A DNA stretch of 64,000 nt from Chitinophaga tropicalis. GTDB taxonomy: Bacteria; Bacteroidota; Bacteroidia; Chitinophagales; Chitinophagaceae. The DNA lies in contig NZ_WRXN01000003.1 of the NCBI RefSeq assembly GCF_009758205.1, positions 1-64,000 on the forward strand. The letters are read 5' to 3'. Both the position numbers and the translations under genes were made by a program. This document shows positions 7,363-15,095 of this stretch, in pieces (within the stretch, counting starts at the first letter, position 1; every line of letters starts with the position of its first letter). The notes under the pieces were generated by a model. The model was not told the DNA's origin, searched no databases, and worked only from the letters and a program-made list of their open reading frames with translations.

Positions 7363-8802
7363 TTATAACTGCCGGATAACTTTCGACAACCGGTTCAATC
7401 CCTGCATCATCTGAGCTTGCTCCAATGTGGCGTAACCCAGTCTTATTCCAGGTATATCTTCATGCCTTGGTATATAGCTCAATGGATCTGCTATGTTTAT
7501 GCCTGCTGACCTTACCTTCTGTAATAACAGTTCCGGAGCTACGGGTTTATGCAGTTGCAGCCAGATGGCAAGTCCGCCTTCCGGTTGTATGTAATGTACG
7601 TGTCCGTTAAACAGCTCCTGTACAATACCGGAGGTATGTTCCAGCTTTTGCCTGTATATAGAGCGGGTATGATGGATATGTTTGCGTATATCTCCTGCTG
7701 TCATGAGGTTGGCAAGCGCCTGTTGCAGGATGGGATCGCCTTCCCTGTCTATGATAGTACGGTAAGCTGCCAGGGATGCAATGAAATCAGGAGGGCCGCA
7801 TACGAAATTAACCGGAAGGGAGTGGATCACGGAGCCCAGGTAGATTACATTACCGTTTTGTGACATGGCGGCCAGCGGGAGCTGTTGTACTCCGAAATGA
7901 TATTCATGATCATAATCATCCTCAATGATCAGGAAGCCGTATTGGCGGCTTAGCTCCAGCAGCTGTACCCGTTTATGGTCAGGCAGGGTAATAGTAGCGG
8001 GATATTGATGGTGGGGAGTGATATATAATGCTTTCAGGGGGATGGATTGGCAGCAACGTTCAAGCGCTTCCAGGTCTATACCCTGAAAGCCGGAAGGGAT
8101 ATAATGCAGTTGTGCACCTGCTGTGGTGAAGGTATGCCATGCCGGTTGATAACCAGGTTGTTCCACAGCCACATGATCGCCGGGGGAGAGCAGGGTCTGA
8201 GCGGTGAGATAAAGTGCCATCTGCATGCCTCTTGTAATGCAGATATGCTCAGGTGTGATTGCCAGTCCACGGTCATTATTCAACATACTGTTCACTTCCT
8301 GTAACAGCTGCTCGTTGCCCCGGAGGGGTTGAGAGAACAGTTCCTGGTGATTGTTCTGCAGCATGATACGCCTCCATTCCCTGGAGATCTCACTAACCGG
8401 GGCAAGTTTAAAATCGGAAAGTCCATCATCAAAGATGATATCGTATGGAGCGGGAGATGGGTGGGAATGAGAGAAGTTGAACTGCCTGAATGAAATGTCT
8501 GTTGAAGGAGGCCCTTCCCCTGAGGGAAGCATACGTCCTGAAGGGATACTGTCATTAACATGAGTGCCGCTTTTATACCTGGATACGGTCCAGCCTGCGG
8601 TGGTTAAATGTTCATAAGCCAGTACAACCGTATTCCGGTTCACTTTCAGTTGCTGGGCCAGGATCCTTGTCCCGGGAAGTAAAGCACCGGGCAGCAGTCT
8701 GCCTCTCATTATCTCGTTGATAATGTAGGACTTGATCTGTTGGTATATCGGTTCCCGGTCGTTTAACGATAGTTGTAACCGGACATGTCTGTAGCTTCTC
8801 AT
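7363..8802 (-). CDS. MocR-type GntR/aminotransferase protein without PLP lysine
   Basis: 479 residues. An N-terminal GntR winged helix (about 15-82, PIYQQIKSYI and NRNTVVLAYEHL) is joined to a fold-type I aminotransferase domain (about 115-479) with EQPGYQP, TPHHQYP, EDDYDHEY and the terminal Arg in IRLGYA. At the place where MocR proteins carry the Schiff-base lysine (GTFSK-S/T-L) this one reads GSVIHSL: His327, codon at 7822-7824. It therefore probably cannot form the internal aldimine and may act as a PLP-independent or non-covalently PLP-binding regulator. No obvious target neighbour. Confidence 0.88.
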   Translation of the reverse strand: MRSYRHVRLQLSLNDREPIYQQIKSYIINEIMRGRLLPGALLPGTRILAQQLKVNRNTVVLAYEHLTTAGWTVSRYKSGTHVNDSIPSGRMLPSGEGPPSTDISFRQFNFSHSHPSPAPYDIIFDDGLSDFKLAPVSEISREWRRIMLQNNHQELFSQPLRGNEQLLQEVNSMLNNDRGLAITPEHICITRGMQMALYLTAQTLLSPGDHVAVEQPGYQPAWHTFTTAGAQLHYIPSGFQGIDLEALERCCQSIPLKALYITPHHQYPATITLPDHKRVQLLELSRQYGFLIIEDDYDHEYHFGVQQLPLAAMSQNGNVIYLGSVIHSLPVNFVCGPPDFIASLAAYRTIIDREGDPILQQALANLMTAGDIRKHIHHTRSIYRQKLEHTSGIVQELFNGHVHYIQPEGGLAIWLQLHKPVAPELLLQKVRSAGINIADPLSYIPRHEDIPGIRLGYATLEQAQMMQGLNRLSKVIRQL

Positions 8803-8899
8803 TTAATTCTTGGCAGTAGGTGTGCATCATATACGGGTAGAAAGGAGGGACGGTTGTTAACGGGTCGTTATTGAGGAAGGGTTTTATTGAGATTTTTCG

Positions 8900-8917
8900 A
8901 TACATTGGAAAATGTAT
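8900..8917. promoter_or_regulatory. palindromic operator upstream of arsR-type gene
   Basis: ATACATT-GGAA-AATGTAT is a perfect inverted repeat with 7-base arms, 11 bases before the ATG at 8929 and next to an AT-rich TATATTTTTA that could be the -7 region. It is well placed for autorepression by the ArsR-type product. Confidence 0.6.
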
Positions 8918-8928
8918 ATTTTTACGGA

Positions 8929-9198
8929 ATGGATGCAATAATGATAGAGAAGGCTGCGAACGCAATAGCGGATAAACACAGGTTATCCATACTGCTGGCT
9001 GCTTCACGGCAATCTGCTATTCAGTGTTGTGAGATAACCGAGCTCACAGGGTTGTCTCAGCCAACGGTTTCGCATCATATAAAGATATTAGTGGATAGTG
9101 GTGTTCTAATTTATGATAAAACAGGCCGGACTGTACAATTGACAATTAATAAAGAGATGATGAAGTATTTATCGTCTTTCTTTGATAAACTTAGTTGA
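8929..9198 (+). CDS. ArsR-type winged-helix regulator
   Basis: 89 residues from the ATG at 8929 (a longer reading would need a TTG start and would cover the palindrome at 8900-8917). It has the compact ArsR fold: ADKHRLSILLAA, then CCEITELTGLSQPTVSHHIKIL as helix-turn-helix, and a wing with KTGRTVQLTI. A Cys pair (residues CC in the third helix region) lies where alpha-3 metal sites occur in some ArsR proteins but the typical CxC motif is absent. It stands alone, so its target may be itself or a distant gene. Confidence 0.82.
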   Translation: MDAIMIEKAANAIADKHRLSILLAASRQSAIQCCEITELTGLSQPTVSHHIKILVDSGVLIYDKTGRTVQLTINKEMMKYLSSFFDKLS

Positions 9199-9223
9199 GG
9201 ATTTTTTTAGAGAGCAAACAAAA

Positions 9224-9279
9224 AACGCTTTCGCCAAAGGCGAAAGCGTTTTTTGTTTAGGGGATATAGGCCTGTGGCC
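9224..9279. terminator. hairpin terminator plus GC palindrome (composite element copy 2)
   Basis: Arms AACGCTTTCGCC (9224-9235) and GGCGAAAGCGTT (9239-9250) with an AAA loop and a T run end the arsR-type transcript. GGCC-TGT-GGCC follows at 9269-9279. Confidence 0.8.
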
Positions 9280-9305
9280 GGCTGAAATTAATTTTCAATA
9301 AAAAT

Positions 9306-9334
9306 TTGCCAATTTAAAAAATATTATACCTTTG
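9306..9334 (+). promoter_or_regulatory. Bacteroidota promoter of tetR-type gene
   Basis: TTG (9306-9308), 18 bases, then TACCTTTG (9327-9334) match the Bacteroidota sigma-A pattern. The TetR operator candidate begins three bases after the -7 box, over the expected start of transcription. Confidence 0.65.
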
Positions 9335-9336
9335 CA

Positions 9337-9352
9337 TTAACCAAATGGTTAA
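9337..9352. promoter_or_regulatory. TetR operator, copy 1
   Basis: TTAACCAAATGGTTAA is an inverted repeat with 6-base arms located between the -7 box and the ATG of the tetR-type gene. The identical 16 bases occur at 9999-10014 before the efflux operon. Confidence 0.8.
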
Positions 9353-9366
9353 ATCAAATAGTTTGA

Positions 9367-9978
9367 ATGGCACAAGACAGAAATACTGAGGAACTGATCA
9401 TAGAAGCAGCCAAGAAGATCTTTGTACAACGCGGACTGGCAGGTGCACGCATGCAGGATATTGCAGATGAAGCCGGTATTAATAAAGCCATGCTACACTA
9501 TTACTACCGGAGCAAGGAAAAGCTGTTTGAGATAGTATTCAATGAAGCGCTGGGAAGAATAATAGGCCGTCTGGGACAGATAGCTATAGACGGAGAATTA
9601 CCACTGGAACAAAAGATACGAGGCCTGGTAGAAAGTTATATAGCAGGAGTGGCAGAAACACCTTATCTCCCCATTTTTGTGATCAACGAAATAAACCAGC
9701 GTCCTGACCTTTTGGTACAACGCATGCAGTCCTTATCCGGTTTCTCAAATATAATGTCCTTTATGAAGGATGTAATAGAAGCAGGAAAACGGGGAGAAAT
9801 AAAGCAGGTAAGCCCGATACAGCTCTTTCTCAATATTGTATCCATGTGTATCTTTCCTTTTGCAGCGAAGCCGCTTGTACAAGGGGTATTACAACTGGAT
9901 AATGTACAGTTCAATCTCGTGATAGAGGAACGGAAAAAGCTGGTGGCAGATGTCATTCTGGCCTGGTTAAAGCCTTAG
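9367..9978 (+). CDS. TetR/AcrR-type regulator of the efflux operon
   Basis: 203 residues. The N-terminal helix-turn-helix (about 8-55) has AAKKIFVQRGLAGARMQDIADEAG in its helices and MLHYYYRSKEKLF as recognition helix; the C-terminal half is an all-helical ligand domain. Order and neighbours match E. coli CecR, the TetR regulator in front of ybhGFSR. Identical palindromes before this gene and before the outer membrane efflux gene imply that it represses both itself and the export operon and is released by a substrate of the pump. Confidence 0.9.
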   Translation: MAQDRNTEELIIEAAKKIFVQRGLAGARMQDIADEAGINKAMLHYYYRSKEKLFEIVFNEALGRIIGRLGQIAIDGELPLEQKIRGLVESYIAGVAETPYLPIFVINEINQRPDLLVQRMQSLSGFSNIMSFMKDVIEAGKRGEIKQVSPIQLFLNIVSMCIFPFAAKPLVQGVLQLDNVQFNLVIEERKKLVADVILAWLKP

Positions 9979-9989
9979 GGCTTTTTTTT
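9970..9989 (+). terminator. short terminator overlapping tetR stop
   Basis: AAAGCC-TTAG-GGCTTT followed by a T run; the stop codon of the regulator is in the loop. It would separate the regulator transcript from the efflux operon, which has its own operator. Confidence 0.5.
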
Positions 9990-9998
9990 ACAATGTAA

Positions 9999-10014
9999 TT
10001 AACCAAATGGTTAA
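9999..10014. promoter_or_regulatory. TetR operator, copy 2
   Basis: The same TTAACCAAATGGTTAA as at 9337-9352, 16 bases before the ATG of the TolC-type gene; an AAATAGTT segment after it is also shared with copy 1. Confidence 0.8.
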
Positions 10015-10030
10015 AATAAATAGTTAGTAT

Positions 10031-11278
10031 ATGAAGCATTCCGTATGGATATTCCTGTTATGCGGTATACAGGCGGCGGCGCAGACAGATCAGCCACCGC
10101 TGACGCTTGACAATTGTTATGAACTGGCAAGGCAAAACTATCCGTTGATCCGTCAGCAGGAACTGATAGCAAAGACCGGTGCATATAACATTGAAAATGC
10201 AGGAAAAGGTTATCTGCCGCAGCTTGCATTTTCAGGGCAAGGCACTTACCAGTCAGACGTTGTACATTTTCCCCTGCCAGGGGCTCCGGAGCTGAGTAAG
10301 GACCAGTATAAGGTGCAGGCAGAGGTGACGCAGACCATTTATGACGGGGGAAGCATCAAATATCAGAAACAGCTGAGTAAAGCCAGCACCGGCGTACAGC
10401 AGCAACAGCTGGAAGTAAACCTCTATGCTGTAAGAGACAGGGTCAGCCAGTTGTTCTTTGGCATACTGCTGATTGATGATCAGTTAGAACAGAATGAACT
10501 TCGCCGGAATGACCTGCAGAGTGGTATGCGCCGGACGGAAGGCGCCGTAAAGAACGGGACAGCTTTACGCAGCGGGTTGGATGAATTGAAGGCTGAACTG
10601 TTAAATGTGGAACAGTCGCGTATACAACTGGCGGCTACACGAAAAAGTTACCTGCAGGTACTGGGACTTTATATCAACCGGCCACTTGGCGATTCTGCCA
10701 TATTGGTAAGGCCTGCGGTCACAGCGATGCCTGATGACATTCGCCGGCCGGAATTGTCACTTTATGATCATCAGAAAGAAGTTTACTCTATCCAGGAAAA
10801 GCAGCTGCGGGTAAATTACCTCCCGAAGATAAGCGCATTTGCGCAGGGAGGGTATGGGCGTCCTACTCTTAATATAGTAGATAACAGCTTTGGTTTCTAT
10901 GGGTTGGGAGGTATACGTTTCTCCTGGGCATTGGGGAGCCTTTATACCAATAAGAACAACAGACAGATACTACGTATGAACCGGCAGGACCTGGATGTAC
11001 AGAAAGAAACCTTTCTCTTTAACACAAAGCTAACACTTACACGCCAACAGATAGAAGCACAGCAATACCGGGAGCTTATTGCACAGGATGGAGAGATCAT
11101 TGATCTGCGCACTTCGGTGAAGAAAGCAGCTGTAGCGCAACTGGAGAATGGGGTGATCACTCCGGACGATTATATCACCCGGGTGAATGCAGAGAGCCTG
11201 GCAAGGCAGAACAGGAGTATTCATGAGATACAGCTGTTACAGGTACAATATAGCAGCAGGAATACTTCCGGTAATTAG
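10031..11278 (+). CDS. TolC-family outer membrane efflux protein
   Basis: 415 residues with a signal peptide (ends near AAAQ) and two related halves of the TolC/OEP fold, each starting with a Leu-rich helix (LTLDNCYELARQNYP) and long amphipathic coiled-coil helices rich in Gln and Ala. It forms the outer membrane exit duct for the inner membrane ABC exporter encoded downstream. E. coli ybhGFSR relies on a distant tolC; here the duct gene leads the operon. Confidence 0.9.
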   Translation: MKHSVWIFLLCGIQAAAQTDQPPLTLDNCYELARQNYPLIRQQELIAKTGAYNIENAGKGYLPQLAFSGQGTYQSDVVHFPLPGAPELSKDQYKVQAEVTQTIYDGGSIKYQKQLSKASTGVQQQQLEVNLYAVRDRVSQLFFGILLIDDQLEQNELRRNDLQSGMRRTEGAVKNGTALRSGLDELKAELLNVEQSRIQLAATRKSYLQVLGLYINRPLGDSAILVRPAVTAMPDDIRRPELSLYDHQKEVYSIQEKQLRVNYLPKISAFAQGGYGRPTLNIVDNSFGFYGLGGIRFSWALGSLYTNKNNRQILRMNRQDLDVQKETFLFNTKLTLTRQQIEAQQYRELIAQDGEIIDLRTSVKKAAVAQLENGVITPDDYITRVNAESLARQNRSIHEIQLLQVQYSSRNTSGN

Positions 11279-11319
11279 AAGAGTAATAATGCTGATTTAA
11301 AAAGCAGTTCTTATTTATT

Positions 11320-11336
11320 GAATGAAGCGCTCATTC
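11320..11336. promoter_or_regulatory. inverted repeat before adaptor gene
   Basis: GAATGA-AGCGC-TCATTC, perfect 6-base arms, lies 46 bases before the adaptor ATG at 11382 and covers an upstream in-frame ATG (11322). It resembles operators of TetR-type proteins but differs from the 16-bp box upstream; it may also be an RNA element between tolC and the adaptor gene. Confidence 0.35.
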
Positions 11337-11381
11337 GCAGTTTGTTTGGCAATTAAAATAATAATAATTCTTATTCATTAT

Positions 11382-12314
11382 ATGAAATACTTATTCATTC
11401 CCATAGTCATCATATTCTTCGCTGCCTGCTCAGGTAACGGTACAGAAGGAGATGCTTCCGGCAATTTCGAAGCGGATGAAGTGATCGTATCTGCACAACA
11501 AAGCGGACAGCTCCTTTCCTTCACAGTGAAAGAAGGAGATACTCTGCATAAGGATGCTGTAGTAGGACAGATAGACGTAACAGGCCTGGTCCTCCAGAAA
11601 GAACAGGCAGAGGCTTCTATAGAGGCGCTGCGTGGCAGAACCACAGATCCTTCTCCACAACTGCTGCTTGTCAGACGACAATTAGCCGTACAGGAATCAC
11701 AGCTGGCGCAGCTATTACATGAACAAAAGCGTACGGAGAACCTGGTAAAGGCAGACGCAGCTACACCTAAACAGCTGGATGATATTAACGCACAGGTAGA
11801 CCAGCTGCAGAAGCAGCTGATCGTTACCCGTCAGCAGCTTACTGTCAATGAAACCAATGTAGCCAATCAGAACAGAAGCGTGATGAGTGAAAAGTCGCCA
11901 CTGGAAAAATCTGTTGCCCGTTACCAGGACCAGATCAGTAAAGGGCAGATCATCAATCCGCAGACGGGTACAGTACTGGCGCGTTATGCACTACAAGGCG
12001 AAATGGCTACTGTAGGAAGAGCGTTGTACAAGATTGCCGATATGGATACGCTGTTGCTGAAGGCTTATATTACAGGCGCGCAGCTGCCGGAGATCAGGCT
12101 GGGACAGCAGGTGAAGGTGCTTATTGATGCCGGTAAAGAGGAGTATAAGACCTATACGGGAACGATCAGCTACATTTCCGGTAAGTCAGAGTTTACGCCT
12201 AAAACCATACAGACAAAGGAAGAGAGGGCTAACCTGGTGTATGCTATCAAGATACGTGTACCGAACGACGGTTATCTGAAAATAGGCATGTTTGCTATCG
12301 CAAAATTCCACTGA
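11382..12314 (+). CDS. HlyD/YbhG-type periplasmic adaptor lipoprotein
   Basis: 310 residues from the ATG at 11382, which gives a clean lipoprotein signal (FIPIVIIFFAAC); an ATG 60 bases earlier would put 20 odd hydrophobic residues in front and falls in an inverted repeat. The protein has a biotinyl-lipoyl half (ADEVIVSAQQSGQLLSFTVKEGD), a long coiled-coil hairpin (about 65-180, Gln- and Leu-rich), then the second lipoyl half (INPQTGTVLARYALQGE) and a beta-barrel (KVLIDAGKEEYKTYTGTISY). It links the inner membrane permeases to the TolC-type duct. YbhG is the closest E. coli counterpart. Confidence 0.9.
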   Translation: MKYLFIPIVIIFFAACSGNGTEGDASGNFEADEVIVSAQQSGQLLSFTVKEGDTLHKDAVVGQIDVTGLVLQKEQAEASIEALRGRTTDPSPQLLLVRRQLAVQESQLAQLLHEQKRTENLVKADAATPKQLDDINAQVDQLQKQLIVTRQQLTVNETNVANQNRSVMSEKSPLEKSVARYQDQISKGQIINPQTGTVLARYALQGEMATVGRALYKIADMDTLLLKAYITGAQLPEIRLGQQVKVLIDAGKEEYKTYTGTISYISGKSEFTPKTIQTKEERANLVYAIKIRVPNDGYLKIGMFAIAKFH

Positions 12315-12316
12315 TC

Positions 12317-13234
12317 ATGGAAACAGTTACACTTCACAATATCAGTAAGACTTATGGAAAGGGGGCAACACCTGCGTTGAAAGACGTTTCCTTTTCTGTG
12401 AACAAAGGAGAGCTGTTTGGATTGATAGGTCCTGATGGGGCCGGGAAGTCTACTATCTTCCGTATTCTCACCACCCTGTTGCTGGCAGACGAAGGAACTG
12501 CCACTGTAGGAGGATTAGATGTAGTAAAGGACTATCACCGGATAAGAAGCAGTGTAGGGTATATGCCGGGCAGGTTTTCGTTGTACCAGGACCTGACCAT
12601 AGAAGAGAACCTTACCTTTTTTGCTACCCTGTTCGGCACTACAGTAGCTGCCAACTATGAGCTGATAAAGGATATATACCGGCAGATAGCGCCGTTCAAA
12701 GACAGAAGGGCGGGTAAATTGTCTGGCGGTATGAAGCAGAAACTGGCGCTCTGCTGTGCATTGGTGCATAAACCGGAAGTATTGTTCCTCGATGAGCCGA
12801 CAACAGGAGTAGATGCCGTTTCAAGGCGCGAGTTCTGGGATATGCTGCAGCAGCTGAAGCAGCAGGGTATTACCATCGTTGTTTCCACTCCCTATATGGA
12901 CGAGGCCCGCCGTTGTGAAAGAATTGCGCTGATACAGGCAGGAAGTATACTCTCGATTGATACACCGGATGCTATCATTAACGCCTATCCGGGACAGTTG
13001 TATGCCTTGAAGGCTGCTCATATTCCTCATCTGCTGAATGATGTAAGAGGGTTTGAAGGTGTTGGGCAATGTTATGCTGCAGGTGAATACCTGCACATGG
13101 TATTCAGGAGCGGGAGTGAAGAACATCTGCTGGCATTCCTGGAAGGGAAGGGGCATAAGGACATCATTTTAAAAAAGATCAAGCCTGATATAGAGGATTG
13201 TTTTATCCGCTTACTGACAACTACACACCAATGA
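12317..13234 (+). CDS. ABC exporter ATPase, YbhF N-half-like
   Basis: 305 residues with Walker A GPDGAGKST, Q-loop region GYMPGRFSLY, signature LSGGMKQK, Walker B VLFLDEPTTGVD and an H-loop position that reads STPYMDEA, i.e. the switch His is replaced by Pro-Tyr neighbours. E. coli YbhF is one protein with two ATPase domains whose first half also has STPYMDEA-like text; here the two halves are separate genes. It starts two bases after the adaptor stop and its stop overlaps the next start. Confidence 0.9.
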   Translation: METVTLHNISKTYGKGATPALKDVSFSVNKGELFGLIGPDGAGKSTIFRILTTLLLADEGTATVGGLDVVKDYHRIRSSVGYMPGRFSLYQDLTIEENLTFFATLFGTTVAANYELIKDIYRQIAPFKDRRAGKLSGGMKQKLALCCALVHKPEVLFLDEPTTGVDAVSRREFWDMLQQLKQQGITIVVSTPYMDEARRCERIALIQAGSILSIDTPDAIINAYPGQLYALKAAHIPHLLNDVRGFEGVGQCYAAGEYLHMVFRSGSEEHLLAFLEGKGHKDIILKKIKPDIEDCFIRLLTTTHQ

Positions 13235-13974
13235 ATGAAAGAGCAATTGTCTGCAAAGGACTGACTAAACGTTTCGGGGATTTCATTGCCGTGAACAACA
13301 TTTCTTTTGATGTTGATCAGGGAGAGATCTTCGGGTTCCTGGGCGCCAATGGCGCCGGTAAGACAACAGCCATGCGTATGTTGTGCGGTCTTTCCTATCC
13401 CACATCCGGAGAGGCGGCTGTAGCGGGATATAACGTGTTTAAGCAACAGGAGGCTATCAAACGGAATATAGGTTATATGAGCCAGAAGTTCTCTTTATAT
13501 GAGAGTCTTACTGTAAAGGAGAACATCCGCTTTTACGGTGGCGTATATGGTTTGTCTGACCGTCAGCTGAAAGAGAAGGGTGATGAGCTGATCACTCAGC
13601 TGGGAATGGAAAATGAGGTGAAGAAAATGGTAGGCAGCCTGCCTCTTGGCTGGAAGCAGAAACTGGCTTTCTCTGTGGCCATTATCCATCAGCCCCGTAT
13701 CGTTTTCCTGGATGAGCCTACGGGTGGTGTAGACCCTGTTACCCGCCGGCAATTCTGGGACCTGATCTATGCTGCGGCAGAAAAGGGCATCACCATTTTC
13801 GTGACCACTCACTATATGGATGAAGCGGAGTATTGTAACCGTATCTCTATTATGGTAGATGGCCGTATAGATGCGCTGGACACACCGGCCAACCTGAAGC
13901 AGCAGTTCAGGGCAACAAGCATGGATGAAGTTTTTTATGCACTGGCACGTAGCGCAAAGCGTTCGGCCGATTAA
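13231..13974 (+). CDS. ABC exporter ATPase, YbhF C-half-like
   Basis: 247 residues from the ATG at 13231, which overlaps the previous stop as ATGA. Walker A GANGAGKTT, signature LPLGWKQK (the usual LSGG is LPLG, as in the second domain of YbhF), Walker B IVFLDEPTGGVD and a normal H-loop TTHYMDEA. The two ATPases thus have complementary defects, suggesting an asymmetric heterodimer with one competent hydrolysis site. It powers the two permeases that follow. Confidence 0.92.
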   Translation: MNERAIVCKGLTKRFGDFIAVNNISFDVDQGEIFGFLGANGAGKTTAMRMLCGLSYPTSGEAAVAGYNVFKQQEAIKRNIGYMSQKFSLYESLTVKENIRFYGGVYGLSDRQLKEKGDELITQLGMENEVKKMVGSLPLGWKQKLAFSVAIIHQPRIVFLDEPTGGVDPVTRRQFWDLIYAAAEKGITIFVTTHYMDEAEYCNRISIMVDGRIDALDTPANLKQQFRATSMDEVFYALARSAKRSAD

Positions 13975-13988
13975 ACCTTATTATACGC

Positions 13989-15095
13989 ATGAAACAGTTC
14001 ATGGTATTTGTCAGAAAAGAATTTCACCACGTATTCAGGGACAGACGTACCCTGCTGATCCTGTTTGGCCTGCCCATTATGCAGATACTCCTGTTCGGGT
14101 ATGCGCTGACCACAGAGATCAAGAACGCGCAGATAGTGATAGCTGACCACGCAAAGGACGCAGCTTCAGAACAGCTGATATCCCGCATAGCCGCCAGCAA
14201 ATACTTTACTATCAACAGTGTTGCGCTGGCAGATAATGAGATAGAGGCTGCCTTCCGGAAAGGGAAGGTGAAGTGTGTAGTGGTGATCCCCGCCGGTTTT
14301 GGTAATGACCTGTTGCATGGCAATAGCGCACAGCTGCAGATCATTGCAGATGCTTCAGATCCCAATACCGCCAAAACATTAACGAATTACCTGACGGCCA
14401 TCGCGACAGATTATCAGCAGGACCTGTATCCCACAGCTAATGTACCCTTGCGTATTGAGCCGCTCACCCGTATGTTGTACAACCCGGAGATGAATGGTTC
14501 CATGAACTTTGTGCCCGGTGTAATGGCGCTTGTGCTGATGATCATCTGTACTACGCTGACTTCTGTATCTATTGTAAGAGAGAAGGAAATGGGCACGATG
14601 GAGATACTGCTGGTGTCGCCCTTTAAGCCTACCTATGTGGTCCTGGCTAAAGCAGTGCCTTACCTGGTGCTGGCGCTGACAGACTTTGTTATTATCCTGC
14701 TGCTGAGCGTCTTCCTGCTGGAGATGCCCGTAAGGGGAAGCCTGCCACTGTTATTCCTGGAAAGTATGTTGTTCATCATCACCTGTCTTTCCCTGGGATT
14801 GCTTATCTCCAGTGTTACCTCTTCCCAGCAGATGGCCATGCTGGTATCTATGATGGGTATGATGCTGCCTACCATTCTCTTTACGGGTTTTATTTTCCCG
14901 CTGGAGAACATGCCTGTGCCGTTGCAGGTGATTTCCAACCTGGTGCCTTCCCGCTGGTATTATATGATAGTGAAAGCTGTTATGCTAAAAGGGCTGGGAC
15001 CGGGTGTTATCTGGAAAGAATCGCTGGTGCTGGCTGGTATGACGGTGGTATTGCTCACTATCAGTATTAAAACTTTTAAAACCCGTCTGGCATGA
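13989..15095 (+). CDS. ABC exporter permease, YbhS-like
   Basis: 368 residues of the ABC-2 permease type: an N-terminal membrane helix (about 20-42), a large extracytoplasmic domain (about 45-175), then five helices in the C-terminal half. The segment VREKEMGTMEILLVSPFKP just after the second helix is typical of YbhS/YhhJ coupling regions. It pairs with the permease encoded next (ATGA overlap) to form the transmembrane channel; substrate probably hydrophobic drugs or cations, by analogy only. Confidence 0.9.
   Translation: MKQFMVFVRKEFHHVFRDRRTLLILFGLPIMQILLFGYALTTEIKNAQIVIADHAKDAASEQLISRIAASKYFTINSVALADNEIEAAFRKGKVKCVVVIPAGFGNDLLHGNSAQLQIIADASDPNTAKTLTNYLTAIATDYQQDLYPTANVPLRIEPLTRMLYNPEMNGSMNFVPGVMALVLMIICTTLTSVSIVREKEMGTMEILLVSPFKPTYVVLAKAVPYLVLALTDFVIILLLSVFLLEMPVRGSLPLLFLESMLFIITCLSLGLLISSVTSSQQMAMLVSMMGMMLPTILFTGFIFPLENMPVPLQVISNLVPSRWYYMIVKAVMLKGLGPGVIWKESLVLAGMTVVLLTISIKTFKTRLA

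Noticed and set aside
11322..11381. Upstream ATG for the adaptor gene
   Set aside because: It falls within an inverted repeat and would put a second hydrophobic stretch before a perfect lipoprotein signal.
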